A DNA stretch of 23,785 nucleotides, taken from positions 1 to 23,785 of IMG/VR virus record IMGVR_UViG_3300018417_000945. One strand, given 5' to 3'. The DNA comes from a virus. The position numbers and the translations under genes are program-made. Under the pieces are notes generated by a model that ran no database searches, was not told the DNA's origin, and saw nothing but the letters and a program-made list of their open reading frames with translations. Numbering within the stretch: the first letter of the stretch is position 1; each line of letters begins with the position of its first letter. Positions 1 to 5,280 of this stretch are shown piece by piece.

Positions 1-1
1 A

Positions 2-217
2 GACGGTTCTTGTGAGTTCACAAGGGCAATGGGCATGGCTGTCAAATTTGACAATCGAGGTTTCGGTGAAAGAAGTTGGAGATATGCTATGATAGTAAAT
101 GATGGTATCATTGAACATATCTTCGAAGAGCCAGGACGCTGTGAGAATAGTGATCCTGATCCATACGGAGAGACTTCTCCAGAAAACATTATGGCTTGGT
201 TAGCCGGAGCAAATTAA
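2..217 (+). CDS. Peroxiredoxin (AhpC/TSA, Prx5-like), C-terminal fragment cut by the window edge
   Basis: The reading frame is open from base 2, so the gene starts before the window. The visible 71 residues match the end of the type II / Prx5 peroxiredoxin fold: DGSCEFTRAMGM, then GFGERSWRYAMIVNDG and a short helix ending in MAWL. That family reduces hydroperoxides with a thiol donor, often glutaredoxin. The peroxidatic cysteine lies in the missing N-terminal part, so activity cannot be judged. An internal ATG at 29 exists, but the family resemblance continues upstream of it. The cytochrome c gene begins one base after the stop. The family call is by motif recognition; the link with the glutaredoxin at 4761 is inference. 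Confidence 0.8.
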   Translation, partial: DGSCEFTRAMGMAVKFDNRGFGERSWRYAMIVNDGIIEHIFEEPGRCENSDPDPYGETSPENIMAWLAGAN

Positions 218-218
218 T

Positions 219-536
219 ATGAAATTTAAAGCGTTACTAGTAACATGTTCACTTTTGATTGGATCACAAGTTCAAGCAGAAGATAGGTTTGAGAGCATCA
301 GAAAAGTTTGGCCAGCCTGTGCGTCTTGTCACGGTGCTTATGGAGAAGGTGTAGGAACCTTTCCCGCTTTAATTGGTAAAGATGCAGATTACATCATCTC
401 TTCTTTACTGCAATACAAGAATAATGAAAAGCGTGGATCTATGTCTAGTGTGATGTATCCTCAAGCCGCAATGTTGACAGATGGTCAGATTGGTGTGATC
501 GGCGTTTATATTCAAGAAGGATTACCAAAGGAGTAA
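219..536 (+). CDS. Exported c-type cytochrome (c553/c4-like, single heme)
   Basis: A 105-residue protein with a signal peptide (KFK, hydrophobic core, cleavage likely after SQVQA at residue 20), so the mature protein should act in the periplasm. The heme-binding motif CASCH sits at residues 34-38, and the likely distal ligand is Met79 in VMYPQAAML, as in small class I cytochromes. A final helix follows (DGQIGVIGVYIQ). Maturation needs the host Ccm or equivalent system. CGGAG lies 9 bases before the ATG. It sits between the peroxiredoxin and a Sm-like protein with one- and two-base gaps, so it is co-transcribed with them. It may feed electrons into the host respiratory chain; that is inference. 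The class call is firm, the redox partner unknown. Confidence 0.9.
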   Translation: MKFKALLVTCSLLIGSQVQAEDRFESIRKVWPACASCHGAYGEGVGTFPALIGKDADYIISSLLQYKNNEKRGSMSSVMYPQAAMLTDGQIGVIGVYIQEGLPKE

Positions 537-538
537 AT

Positions 539-817
539 ATGAGTTATAATAAAAATGATGTGATCACTGTTATCACAGTTGCAGGTGAATATGTAGGCAA
601 GTTTGTCTCTGAAGACGCAAGCCGACTGACGATTGCTGATCCTAAGATGCTTGTTAATGGTGAACAAGGAATGGGCTTTGGCTCAGGAGTTTGTGTTACA
701 GGTGAAGCTGATCCTGCTGATATGACATTTTATATTGGTGGCTTAGTCTTTGTCGCTAAAACATCTGAAGCTGTTGTTAAGGCTTATCGTGAGGCGACAA
801 GTGGATTGATCACATGA
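539..817 (+). CDS. Small Sm/Lsm-like protein, conserved in marine T4-like phages
   Basis: A 92-residue protein. The N-terminal half (VITVITVAGEYVGKF followed by SRLTIADPKMLV) looks like the bent beta-strands of an Sm/Lsm-type small barrel. The second half contains MGFGSG, CVTGEADP and VFVAKT, then a C-terminal helix. The pattern is familiar from marine T4-like phages, where the protein has no assigned function. AAGGAG stands 6 bases before the ATG. Its stop overlaps the next ATG (ATGA), suggesting coupled translation. RNA binding would be expected only if the Sm fold is right; I have no direct sign of it. There is no signal peptide. Confidence 0.6.
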   Translation: MSYNKNDVITVITVAGEYVGKFVSEDASRLTIADPKMLVNGEQGMGFGSGVCVTGEADPADMTFYIGGLVFVAKTSEAVVKAYREATSGLIT

Positions 818-990
818 TCAATCGTTGGGTAGCAAAAGTAGTACCTGACCCAGATGATCCTAACGAACTGTGTTTGGACTTTCCAGATGAGTTGTTAGAA
901 GAAATGGGTTGGTCTGTAGGAGATCAATTAGAATTTATTGAAGATGATGGACAATGGACCATCAAGAAAGTGGAGGCTCCCAGTGAGTGA
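814..990 (+). CDS. Small AbrB/MazE-like (SpoVT-AbrB type) protein
   Basis: A 58-residue ORF (MINRWVAKVV ... KKVEAPSE). The pattern LDFPDELLEEMGWSVGDQLEF followed by DGQWTIKKV resembles the swapped-hairpin SpoVT-AbrB fold, in which 'P-x-E-hhxxhGhxxGD-hhh' is the core signature. That family holds DNA-binding transition regulators and antitoxins. Here no toxin gene is evident beside it, so an antitoxin role is not supported. The ATG overlaps the preceding stop (ATGA) and its end overlaps the next gene by 8 bases. DNA binding is inferred from family resemblance only; the basic N-terminal arm of typical AbrB proteins is short here. Confidence 0.6.
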   Translation: MINRWVAKVVPDPDDPNELCLDFPDELLEEMGWSVGDQLEFIEDDGQWTIKKVEAPSE

Positions 991-1246
991 AGAAGAAGTA
1001 GGATTCAGAGTTCATCGTGCCCATAAGATGATGGACTGGATTGAGAATGAGGTAACTGAATGGGCTCAGGGTATCGTCTTTGAACACTACGGTGTTGAAG
1101 AAGTAACTGAACTGTCCCGTGATCAGATAGAAGAAGTTGCCGCTGAAGCAGACAGACTAGATGAGGACTACGGAGATTTCATATCTTTAGGATTCTTCAA
1201 CGTTGTTCGCTGGTGGGAATCTGAAAGTGAGGACTACGTTCTGTGA
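983..1246 (+). CDS. Conserved hypothetical protein, acidic, GTG start
   Basis: The frame is open further upstream (an ATG at 938), but a GTG at 983 follows GGAGG (972-976) with six bases between, which is the best ribosome site in the area. That start gives 87 residues: SEEEVGFRVHRAHKMMDW and a long acidic helix-rich body ending in FFNVVRWWESESEDYVL. I do not recognise a functional domain, and there is no membrane segment or signal. It overlaps the AbrB-like gene by 8 bases and the next GTG start by 4, so the genes are probably translated as a chain. Function unknown. Confidence 0.65.
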   Translation: MSEEEVGFRVHRAHKMMDWIENEVTEWAQGIVFEHYGVEEVTELSRDQIEEVAAEADRLDEDYGDFISLGFFNVVRWWESESEDYVL

Positions 1247-1458
1247 CTTTGCCATACGAGAGGAAAAATGCAGTAAAGAGAACAGAGAAATTTCTCACAG
1301 ACTTGCTTGACCCTAAAGTCACTCCTCGAGTACCTAAAGAAATTCGTAAGCAGGCTTCGTCATGCTTACGACACTACCCACGTGAATATGATATGGAAAT
1401 GGCGTCAGAAGAGGCGCCATCAATTTTTGGAGACTATGATGCCTATTACAGACAGTAA
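1243..1458 (+). CDS. BPSL0761-like small protein
   Basis: A 71-residue protein starting at GTG (GTGA overlap with the previous stop). The sequence MTLPYERKNAVKRTEKFL, PRVPKEIRKQA, LRHYPREYDMEMA and a final P-S-I-F matches my memory of the BPSL0761 family: N-terminal MT-P-ER-RAV--T--FL, RVP--VR--A, LRHYP. That family occurs in proteobacteria and their phages, and its role is not known. No cysteine pair or metal motif is present. The last 20 bases overlap the next small ORF. The call is by motif and not searched. Confidence 0.6.
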   Translation: MTLPYERKNAVKRTEKFLTDLLDPKVTPRVPKEIRKQASSCLRHYPREYDMEMASEEAPSIFGDYDAYYRQ

Positions 1459-1600
1459 AATTATAAGTATAATAAGAGGGTACGAACATTGGACTACCAC
1501 ACAGCCTTGGAAAGACATTGCTGATAGATTTGAAGAATTGATTGAAAAGGAAAAATCTGATGAGAGTTCGAATAGGTCCGTATCGGAAGAACCGAGCTGA
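1439..1600 (+). CDS. Small hypothetical protein
   Basis: This short ORF (53 residues, MPITDSKIISII ... SEEPS) is preceded by GGAG (1429-1432) six bases before the ATG at 1439; a second ATG at 1436 is less well spaced. The same frame is open upstream to 1307, but that part overlaps the BPSL0761-like gene and is not needed. The protein has a short hydrophobic start and a charged helix (DRFEELIEKEKSDE). It overlaps the genes on both sides, by 20 and 41 bases. No family recognised. It could be a chance ORF, but it fills an otherwise empty stretch between coupled genes. Confidence 0.45.
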   Translation: MPITDSKIISIIRGYEHWTTTQPWKDIADRFEELIEKEKSDESSNRSVSEEPS

Positions 1601-2012
1601 AAAAATTGAAATAGAGCGATTCGATACGTGGAGCATGGACTCCACTCTCGCTCTCATTATACATCCAATGTTAGTGCAACTCAAAGACACTACACATGGC
1701 GCACCCTGCGTTGATGATCTTGATGTACCAGAAGAACTACGTTCTACTAATGCCCCACCAAAAGAAAACGATTATGACACTGATGCGTACTGGTTCGATA
1801 GATGGGACTGGGTATTAGATGAAATGATCTGGTCGTTTAACGAGAAGAATAAAGATAATTGGCAAGACCAATACTATGGTCCATATATCGAGAAGGAAGA
1901 TGATTTAGGCGAATTTGAGTGGATTGATGACGTTGGTCGTAGGGCACATCAAGAACGAATGTCTAATGGATTTCGTCTGTTCGGTAAGTATTACGAAAAT
2001 CTTTGGGACTAA
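1560..2012 (+). CDS. Conserved hypothetical protein of marine T4-like phages
   Basis: The ATG at 1560 follows AAGGA (1547-1551 region) at normal distance and gives 150 residues; a TTG at 1542 in the same frame is less likely. The start MRVRIGPYRK and the block RFDTWSMDSTLALIIHPML, then VDDLDVPEELRSTNAPP and RWDWVLDEMIWSF, are patterns I recognise from many T4-like phages, where the protein is conserved but without known function. It has many Trp and acidic residues, no signal peptide and no membrane segment. An 18-base gap to an upstream-possible start of the next gene suggests co-transcription. Function not inferred. Confidence 0.8.
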   Translation: MRVRIGPYRKNRAEKIEIERFDTWSMDSTLALIIHPMLVQLKDTTHGAPCVDDLDVPEELRSTNAPPKENDYDTDAYWFDRWDWVLDEMIWSFNEKNKDNWQDQYYGPYIEKEDDLGEFEWIDDVGRRAHQERMSNGFRLFGKYYENLWD

Positions 2013-2059
2013 ACCAAGAAAGGAACACAATGTTTTTACTAAATATAACTGGAGATAAG

Positions 2060-2437
2060 ATGATTAAGTGTCTTATTGCCACATTAGCCGTGCTGTGGAC
2101 ATTTCCAGCAAACGCTAATCAACCTGTAATTTGGAATTCATATGAAGTGAATGAGTCTCAGCCTGAGTTCATGCCTTTTGATTTCACTGCACAGTGTTTA
2201 CCGTTAGAAGATATGGTGAAATATTTGAGTAATGTACACGGACAAATTCCTGCTTTCAATAGCTTACAAAGTTTTACTGTAATAAACGATAAACCAATGC
2301 AAGGACCTATGGTTCTCGCAATTAATCCAATAACGGGTGACTGGTCTTATATTTTTATAGGACAAGGACAAATAGCCTGCATGTTAGCAACAGGTCGAAA
2401 TATGCAACTAAATGGAGAAATGTTTCAAAGAAGATGA
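2060..2437 (+). CDS. Exported hypothetical protein with signal peptide
   Basis: Two starts are possible. The ATG at 2060 (GGAG 5 bases before) gives MIKCLIATLAVLWTF and a cleavage site after ANA, a standard signal peptide; 125 residues in all. The ATG at 2030 (AGGA before it) would add ten residues ahead of the signal and is less typical. The mature part (NQPVIWNSYEVNES ...) contains two cysteines, Cys in TAQCLP and in IACMLA, which could form a disulfide in the periplasm. I do not recognise a family. The stop overlaps the next ATG (ATGA). Confidence 0.65.
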   Translation: MIKCLIATLAVLWTFPANANQPVIWNSYEVNESQPEFMPFDFTAQCLPLEDMVKYLSNVHGQIPAFNSLQSFTVINDKPMQGPMVLAINPITGDWSYIFIGQGQIACMLATGRNMQLNGEMFQRR

Positions 2438-2667
2438 AAGAGTTAATTGACAGCCTTAAGAAGGGCGTAGTAACGATTGATTTCACAAAAATTGATACTG
2501 GAGAGCGGCGTGTAATGCCTTGTACGCTAAATAACAGTAACATTACGATTAGAAACATAGCATCAGATAGCGACTCAATTGTTGTTTGGGCTATGGATAA
2601 AGAAGATTTTAGGGACGTGATTGTGTCAACTATTAATGAATGGTATATAGGATATCCCAAAGTATGA
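2434..2667 (+). CDS. Sm-like SH3 barrel protein (WYL_2 / DUF2693 type), copy 1
   Basis: A 77-residue protein: IDSLKKGVVTIDFTKIDTGERRVMPCTL, then IVVWAMDKEDFRDVIVSTI. The order 'L-x-x-G-x-V-x-hxFxKxDGxxRxMxCTL ... VWDxDxxxWRxFxxxxI' is the small phage family known as WYL_2 (Sm-like SH3 beta-barrel, DUF2693). Members have unknown roles. The second copy lies at 5008-5280. In this copy the WRSFR part is degenerate (EDFRDVIV), so it may have diverged in function. ATGA overlaps tie it to both neighbours. Confidence 0.7.
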   Translation: MKELIDSLKKGVVTIDFTKIDTGERRVMPCTLNNSNITIRNIASDSDSIVVWAMDKEDFRDVIVSTINEWYIGYPKV

Positions 2668-2798
2668 TTGGATTATTAGGACTTCTTGCAGTTTTCTTAT
2701 GCCCGATGATATTTGGTGGCATTACTTTTTATTATTCGCACAAGACTACACATCCTGTGACGATAGAGACTTGGGAGAAAGTGAAACGTTATGAGTAA
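2664..2798 (+). CDS. Tiny single-pass membrane protein
   Basis: A 44-residue ORF starting at an ATG that overlaps the previous stop. Residues 2-24 (IGLLGLLAVFL, then MIFGGITFYY) form one clear membrane segment, followed by a short charged tail (ETWEKVKRYE). Its stop overlaps the next gene's start region by 8 bases. Size and topology fit the many small membrane proteins of large phages, some of which act in lysis control or superinfection exclusion, but nothing in the sequence picks one role. Confidence 0.6.
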   Translation: MIGLLGLLAVFLCPMIFGGITFYYSHKTTHPVTIETWEKVKRYE

Positions 2799-2973
2799 GT
2801 GGCATGGAGGTAAGGGGTCTAAACAAAGACCTACTGACCAGGTGAAATACAACGACAACTGGGACAGAATATTTAACGGGAAGAAAGACGAACATGGAAG
2901 TTCAACCAGTAGACTCAGCACTGACGGGCGAACTGATATCAAAGCAGGAGCAACTGTCAAGAGCAGAGCATGA
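2791..2973 (+). CDS. Small conserved phage protein (SKWHGGKGSKQRP type)
   Basis: A 60-residue protein whose start, MSKWHGGKGSKQRP, followed by YNDNWDRIF, is a pattern I know from marine T4-like phages, where it stays uncharacterised. The first 35 residues look conserved; the tail (HGSSTSRLSTDG ...) overlaps the next gene by 80 bases in another frame and is probably free to vary. The N-terminal part is basic and glycine-rich, so nucleic-acid binding is possible but unsupported. The ATG lies inside the end of the preceding membrane-protein gene. Confidence 0.65.
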   Translation: MSKWHGGKGSKQRPTDQVKYNDNWDRIFNGKKDEHGSSTSRLSTDGRTDIKAGATVKSRA

Positions 2974-3121
2974 GATAAAGAAGACCGTCAAGCGATCCCA
3001 GCAGTTGGTTGACGGCAGTCTAAAAATAACTACGACAGATTATTTTATGACAGTTTATAACGCCGCTGGGAAACAGAGTATCGTGTACTCTACAGGACAG
3101 TATGTAGATATCATGATATGA
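2894..3121 (+). CDS. Hypothetical protein with helical N-terminus
   Basis: A 75-residue ORF that begins inside the preceding gene. Residues 12-40 form a charged, probably coiled helix (ELISKQEQLSRAEHEIKKTV), and the C-terminal part (LKITTTDYFMTVYNAAG ... YVDIMI) looks like beta-strands. The part after 2973 is the only coding option there, which supports the gene. No strong ribosome site precedes the ATG at 2894, so it may depend on coupled translation. Family not recognised. Confidence 0.5.
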   Translation: MEVQPVDSALTGELISKQEQLSRAEHEIKKTVKRSQQLVDGSLKITTTDYFMTVYNAAGKQSIVYSTGQYVDIMI

Positions 3122-3134
3122 CGAGGAGATAAAA

Positions 3135-3599
3135 ATGGGAATGAAATTAGCGGGAGTTATGGCATTGATAAGCTTTGTTATGGCCGGTGCGTTTTATTGG
3201 TACTACAATGATACCCAAGAACGTATGGCAATACTGAATGAGAATAACGCAAAATTAGAAGTTGCAGTGCAGACTAGTGAAGCGGCTGTAGAGTCTTTAC
3301 AGGTGGATTTTCAAAGAGCCAATGAAGAACTCAATAAAGTAAATAGTGAATTTGCTAGTATACGTAGACAGAATCAAGTACTCAGTGACAAACTGGGAAG
3401 ACATGATTTAGGTAACTTAGCAGAAAATAAACCAGGTCTAGTAGAAAGAGTTATCAATGGAGCATCTGATAAAGCAGGCAGATGTTTTGAACTACTATCT
3501 GGTGCTGAACTAACAGATAAAGAAATGGAGGCAGAAAATGGCAAGCAATTCAACAGCGAATGTCCTTGGCTTTTTGATCGTTACAACACTACTGATTAG
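3135..3599 (+). CDS. Candidate i-spanin (Rz-like): N-terminal membrane anchor plus coiled coil
   Basis: A 154-residue protein. Residues 4-24 (LAGVMALISFVMAGAFYWYY) are a membrane anchor, followed by a long heptad-rich coiled coil from about 28 to 100 (rich in E, N, L, V) and a C-terminal domain with two cysteines. Size and topology equal those of phage inner-membrane spanins. The next gene starts within its last 62 bases in another frame and encodes a lipoprotein, which is the Rz/Rz1-style arrangement. GAGGAG precedes the ATG by 6 bases. A spanin role, bridging inner and outer membrane at lysis, is inference from topology and order; no endolysin or holin was identified next to it. Confidence 0.55.
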   Translation: MGMKLAGVMALISFVMAGAFYWYYNDTQERMAILNENNAKLEVAVQTSEAAVESLQVDFQRANEELNKVNSEFASIRRQNQVLSDKLGRHDLGNLAENKPGLVERVINGASDKAGRCFELLSGAELTDKEMEAENGKQFNSECPWLFDRYNTTD

Positions 3600-4008
3600 T
3601 GGTTGTACAAGTATGCCTCAAAAAATTGAGGTATCAGCAAAACCGGTAGATAAGCCACAGCTTGTACTGCCGAGCGCAGATGAACTTAATCTAAGAGAAG
3701 TTAATTGGACTATAATCACAGAAGATAACTGGGAAGAAAAACTTGCTGAGTTAAAATCTAGTGGTAGATCAGTTGCGTTCTTTGCTATTACCGACAAGGG
3801 ATATGAGAATTTAGGACTAAACTTTTCTGACTTACGTGCATATGTACAGCAACAAGATGCTATCATTGCCGCATATCAGGAATACTATGAAGCGTCTTCA
3901 GATGCTTTAGATGAGGCAAATAATCAAATTGAAAGTGCTAAAGATCAGGTAGAAGAACAACAGCCTGAAGACAACAGAACTCTTTGGGAGAAACTAAGAG
4001 GCAATTAA
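3538..4008 (+). CDS. Outer-membrane lipoprotein, candidate o-spanin
   Basis: A 156-residue protein with a lipoprotein signal peptide: a hydrophobic stretch at residues 9-20 and the lipobox LISGC, with Cys23 as the lipidated residue. Ser at +2 after the Cys favours outer-membrane sorting. The body holds a mixed domain with WTIITEDNWEEKL and VAFFAITDKGYENL, then a helix (SDLRAYVQQQDAIIAAYQEYY) and an acidic coiled tail. GGAGG lies 6 bases before the ATG. The gene overlaps the candidate i-spanin by 62 bases in a different frame. It is longer than classical Rz1. The lipoprotein call is firm; the spanin role is inference. Confidence 0.6.
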   Translation: MASNSTANVLGFLIVTTLLISGCTSMPQKIEVSAKPVDKPQLVLPSADELNLREVNWTIITEDNWEEKLAELKSSGRSVAFFAITDKGYENLGLNFSDLRAYVQQQDAIIAAYQEYYEASSDALDEANNQIESAKDQVEEQQPEDNRTLWEKLRGN

Positions 4009-4009
4009 A

Positions 4010-4144
4010 TTGAAAGAAGCTGATAGGGTAGAAGTTGATTATGTTGTTACCTATGAGCAAAGAAGTTTTTCAAAAGACATGCTACTAGTGTGTTCTATTG
4101 GACTAAACATTGGATTTTTATACGGGATAGTATTTTTACTGTGA
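4010..4144 (+). CDS. Tiny membrane protein, TTG start
   Basis: A 44-residue ORF that starts at TTG two bases after the lipoprotein stop, with AGAGG about 8 bases upstream. The first 22 residues are polar (KEADRVEVDYVVTYEQRS), the last 20 form one membrane segment (MLLVCSIGLNIGFLYGIVFLL). No in-frame ATG offers a better start near the beginning. Topology is C-tail anchored. Its place directly after the candidate spanin pair is suggestive of the lysis region, but it has no recognisable holin features. Function unknown. Confidence 0.5.
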   Translation: MKEADRVEVDYVVTYEQRSFSKDMLLVCSIGLNIGFLYGIVFLL

Positions 4145-4153
4145 GGCAAACTT

Positions 4154-4318
4154 ATGTCAAGATGGTGGAAAATTTGGAAATACGCATTAGGTTCATTTAA
4201 CGATGAGGACACCAAGCCCGTGGAAGATCAAATCACAATCATTCGAACATTAATACTGCTACTCAATGCAGTAACCTGTTGCTTCATCATAGCATCTAAT
4301 GTAAAAAATTTATTTTAG
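4154..4318 (+). CDS. Small conserved membrane protein (SRWWKIWKYALGSF type)
   Basis: A 54-residue protein: MSRWWKIWKYALGSFNDED, then a membrane segment (IIRTLILLLNAVTCCFIIAS). The N-terminal pattern SRWWKIWK-ALGSF and the IIRTLILL-N segment are familiar from marine T4-like phages. The tryptophan-rich basic start may lie on the membrane surface. It is the last gene before a promoter, so it ends the first transcription unit seen here. No function is known to me. No strong ribosome site is visible; GAGGC is 9 bases upstream. Confidence 0.65.
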   Translation: MSRWWKIWKYALGSFNDEDTKPVEDQITIIRTLILLLNAVTCCFIIASNVKNLF

Positions 4319-4321
4319 TGC

Positions 4322-4349
4322 TTGACATACTCCTATGCTTAGTGTATGA
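4322..4349 (+). promoter_or_regulatory. Sigma70-like promoter
   Basis: TTGACA (4322-4327) and TATGAT (4344-4349) are separated by 16 bases, in the 57-base gap between two genes. Predicted start of transcription is near 4356, leaving a leader of about 20 bases with AAAGGA before the ATG at 4376. Confidence 0.8.
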
Positions 4350-4375
4350 TTATACACAATTAGGAAAGGAAGCGT

Positions 4376-4768
4376 ATGCGTGAAGGTTATTATGACTACA
4401 TACTTAGACGGTACCGTGAAGAGGAGAATAAGATGAGTTTGAAAAAAGACTATGTTATTGTGGAAACTATATCAAGTTTCAGAATGCGATACGTGATGTC
4501 GATGGAAGAACTTCAGAAGTCAAATCCCGACATGCCTGTTCAAGAAGAGTGGGCATTAGACGCAGTGACTTGTGAAGAGGTAGAAGACTTTTCTCAGAAG
4601 TGGATTGGCGAACATATCATAGATCACCGTGTGATCAGTGAAGATGAAGTAATCGAAGCTTTTGATAGAGATAACGACTATCTTAAAGAATGGCCACGTG
4701 AACAAAAACTTGAACACATTCGATGCTCCCTTAACCATAATAAAAATAATGGAGACATCTATGATTAA
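4376..4768 (+). CDS. Hypothetical protein, first gene after a promoter
   Basis: A 130-residue protein. The ATG at 4376 has AAAGGA five bases upstream and follows the promoter by a short leader. A second in-frame ATG at 4433 (also with a GAGGAG site) gives a 111-residue form starting MSLKKDYVIVETISSF, and the recognisable part begins there: VETISSFRMRYVMSMEEL is a pattern seen in phage proteins with no function. Two translation starts may both be used. The protein is acidic, with no signal or membrane segment. Its end overlaps the glutaredoxin start by 8 bases. Confidence 0.65.
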   Translation: MREGYYDYILRRYREEENKMSLKKDYVIVETISSFRMRYVMSMEELQKSNPDMPVQEEWALDAVTCEEVEDFSQKWIGEHIIDHRVISEDEVIEAFDRDNDYLKEWPREQKLEHIRCSLNHNKNNGDIYD

Positions 4769-5015
4769 AATATACGGCTCATCAAATTGTATTTGGTGTT
4801 TAAAAGCAAAGCAACTATGTGAGAGCATGAACCTAGAACACGACTATATCTTAGTCGATGACATTGGGTTCGATGAGTTCTCAAAGAAATTCCCTAATGT
4901 GAGAACTGTCCCGCAGATAATGTGGGGAGAAGAACACGTTGGTGGATACCAGGAGTTCGCTGTGAAAGTGAATGATTTTATAACTAAAGAAAGTGAGGAA
5001 AATGATAATGACTAG
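4761..5015 (+). CDS. Glutaredoxin
   Basis: An 84-residue protein with the dithiol active site C10-I-W-C13 directly after the first beta-strand (IKIYGSSNC), the cis-proline loop TVPQI (Pro51) and the GG motif (HVGGYQEF), all in the order of the thioredoxin fold. T4-like phages carry such proteins (nrdC in T4) as reductants for ribonucleotide reductase. The usual CPYC is CIWC here. GGAGA lies 5 bases before the ATG. No nrd gene is in the window. It might also reduce the peroxiredoxin at the window's left edge, as Prx5-type enzymes often use glutaredoxin; that is inference. Confidence 0.92.
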   Translation: MIKIYGSSNCIWCLKAKQLCESMNLEHDYILVDDIGFDEFSKKFPNVRTVPQIMWGEEHVGGYQEFAVKVNDFITKESEENDND

Positions 5016-5280
5016 AAACGATATCTTGGAAAGCCTGAAAGCGGGTAAAGTTGATCTTGAGTTCATCAAGGCTGACGGTACTCTACGTAAAATGGTTGCT
5101 ACATTAAGTGACGATTTTATTGTGTATGAAAATGCACCTACAAACTCAAAGAAGCAAAGCGATTTCGCCCTGCCTGTTTGGGACACTGAAGCCAATGGAT
5201 GGCGCTCATTTAGATGGGACAGCCTTAAGTTGGTGAACGGAGTAGATATTCCTGCGGGAAGTTTACTCAATGCCGCCTAA
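5008..5280 (+). CDS. Sm-like SH3 barrel protein (WYL_2 / DUF2693 type), copy 2
   Basis: A 90-residue protein: ILESLKAGKVDLEFIKADGTLRKMVATL, then PVWDTEANGWRSFRWDSLKLV. This is the full pattern of the small phage family WYL_2, better kept than copy 1 at 2434. The ATG at 5008 has GAGG nine bases upstream; ATG 5002 and GTG 4993 are alternatives. It overlaps glutaredoxin by 8 bases and the glycosyltransferase by 11. The role of the family is unknown; a nucleic-acid-binding small barrel is possible. Confidence 0.8.
   Translation: MTRNDILESLKAGKVDLEFIKADGTLRKMVATLSDDFIVYENAPTNSKKQSDFALPVWDTEANGWRSFRWDSLKLVNGVDIPAGSLLNAA

Noticed and set aside
814-1246. Toxin-antitoxin pair made of the AbrB-like protein and its neighbour
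   Set aside because: The following protein shows no PIN, MazF, RelE or other toxin features; it is a long acidic helix-rich protein.
1334-1690. 118-residue minus-strand frame
   Set aside because: It covers several coupled + strand genes with good ribosome sites, and every supported gene in the window is on the + strand.
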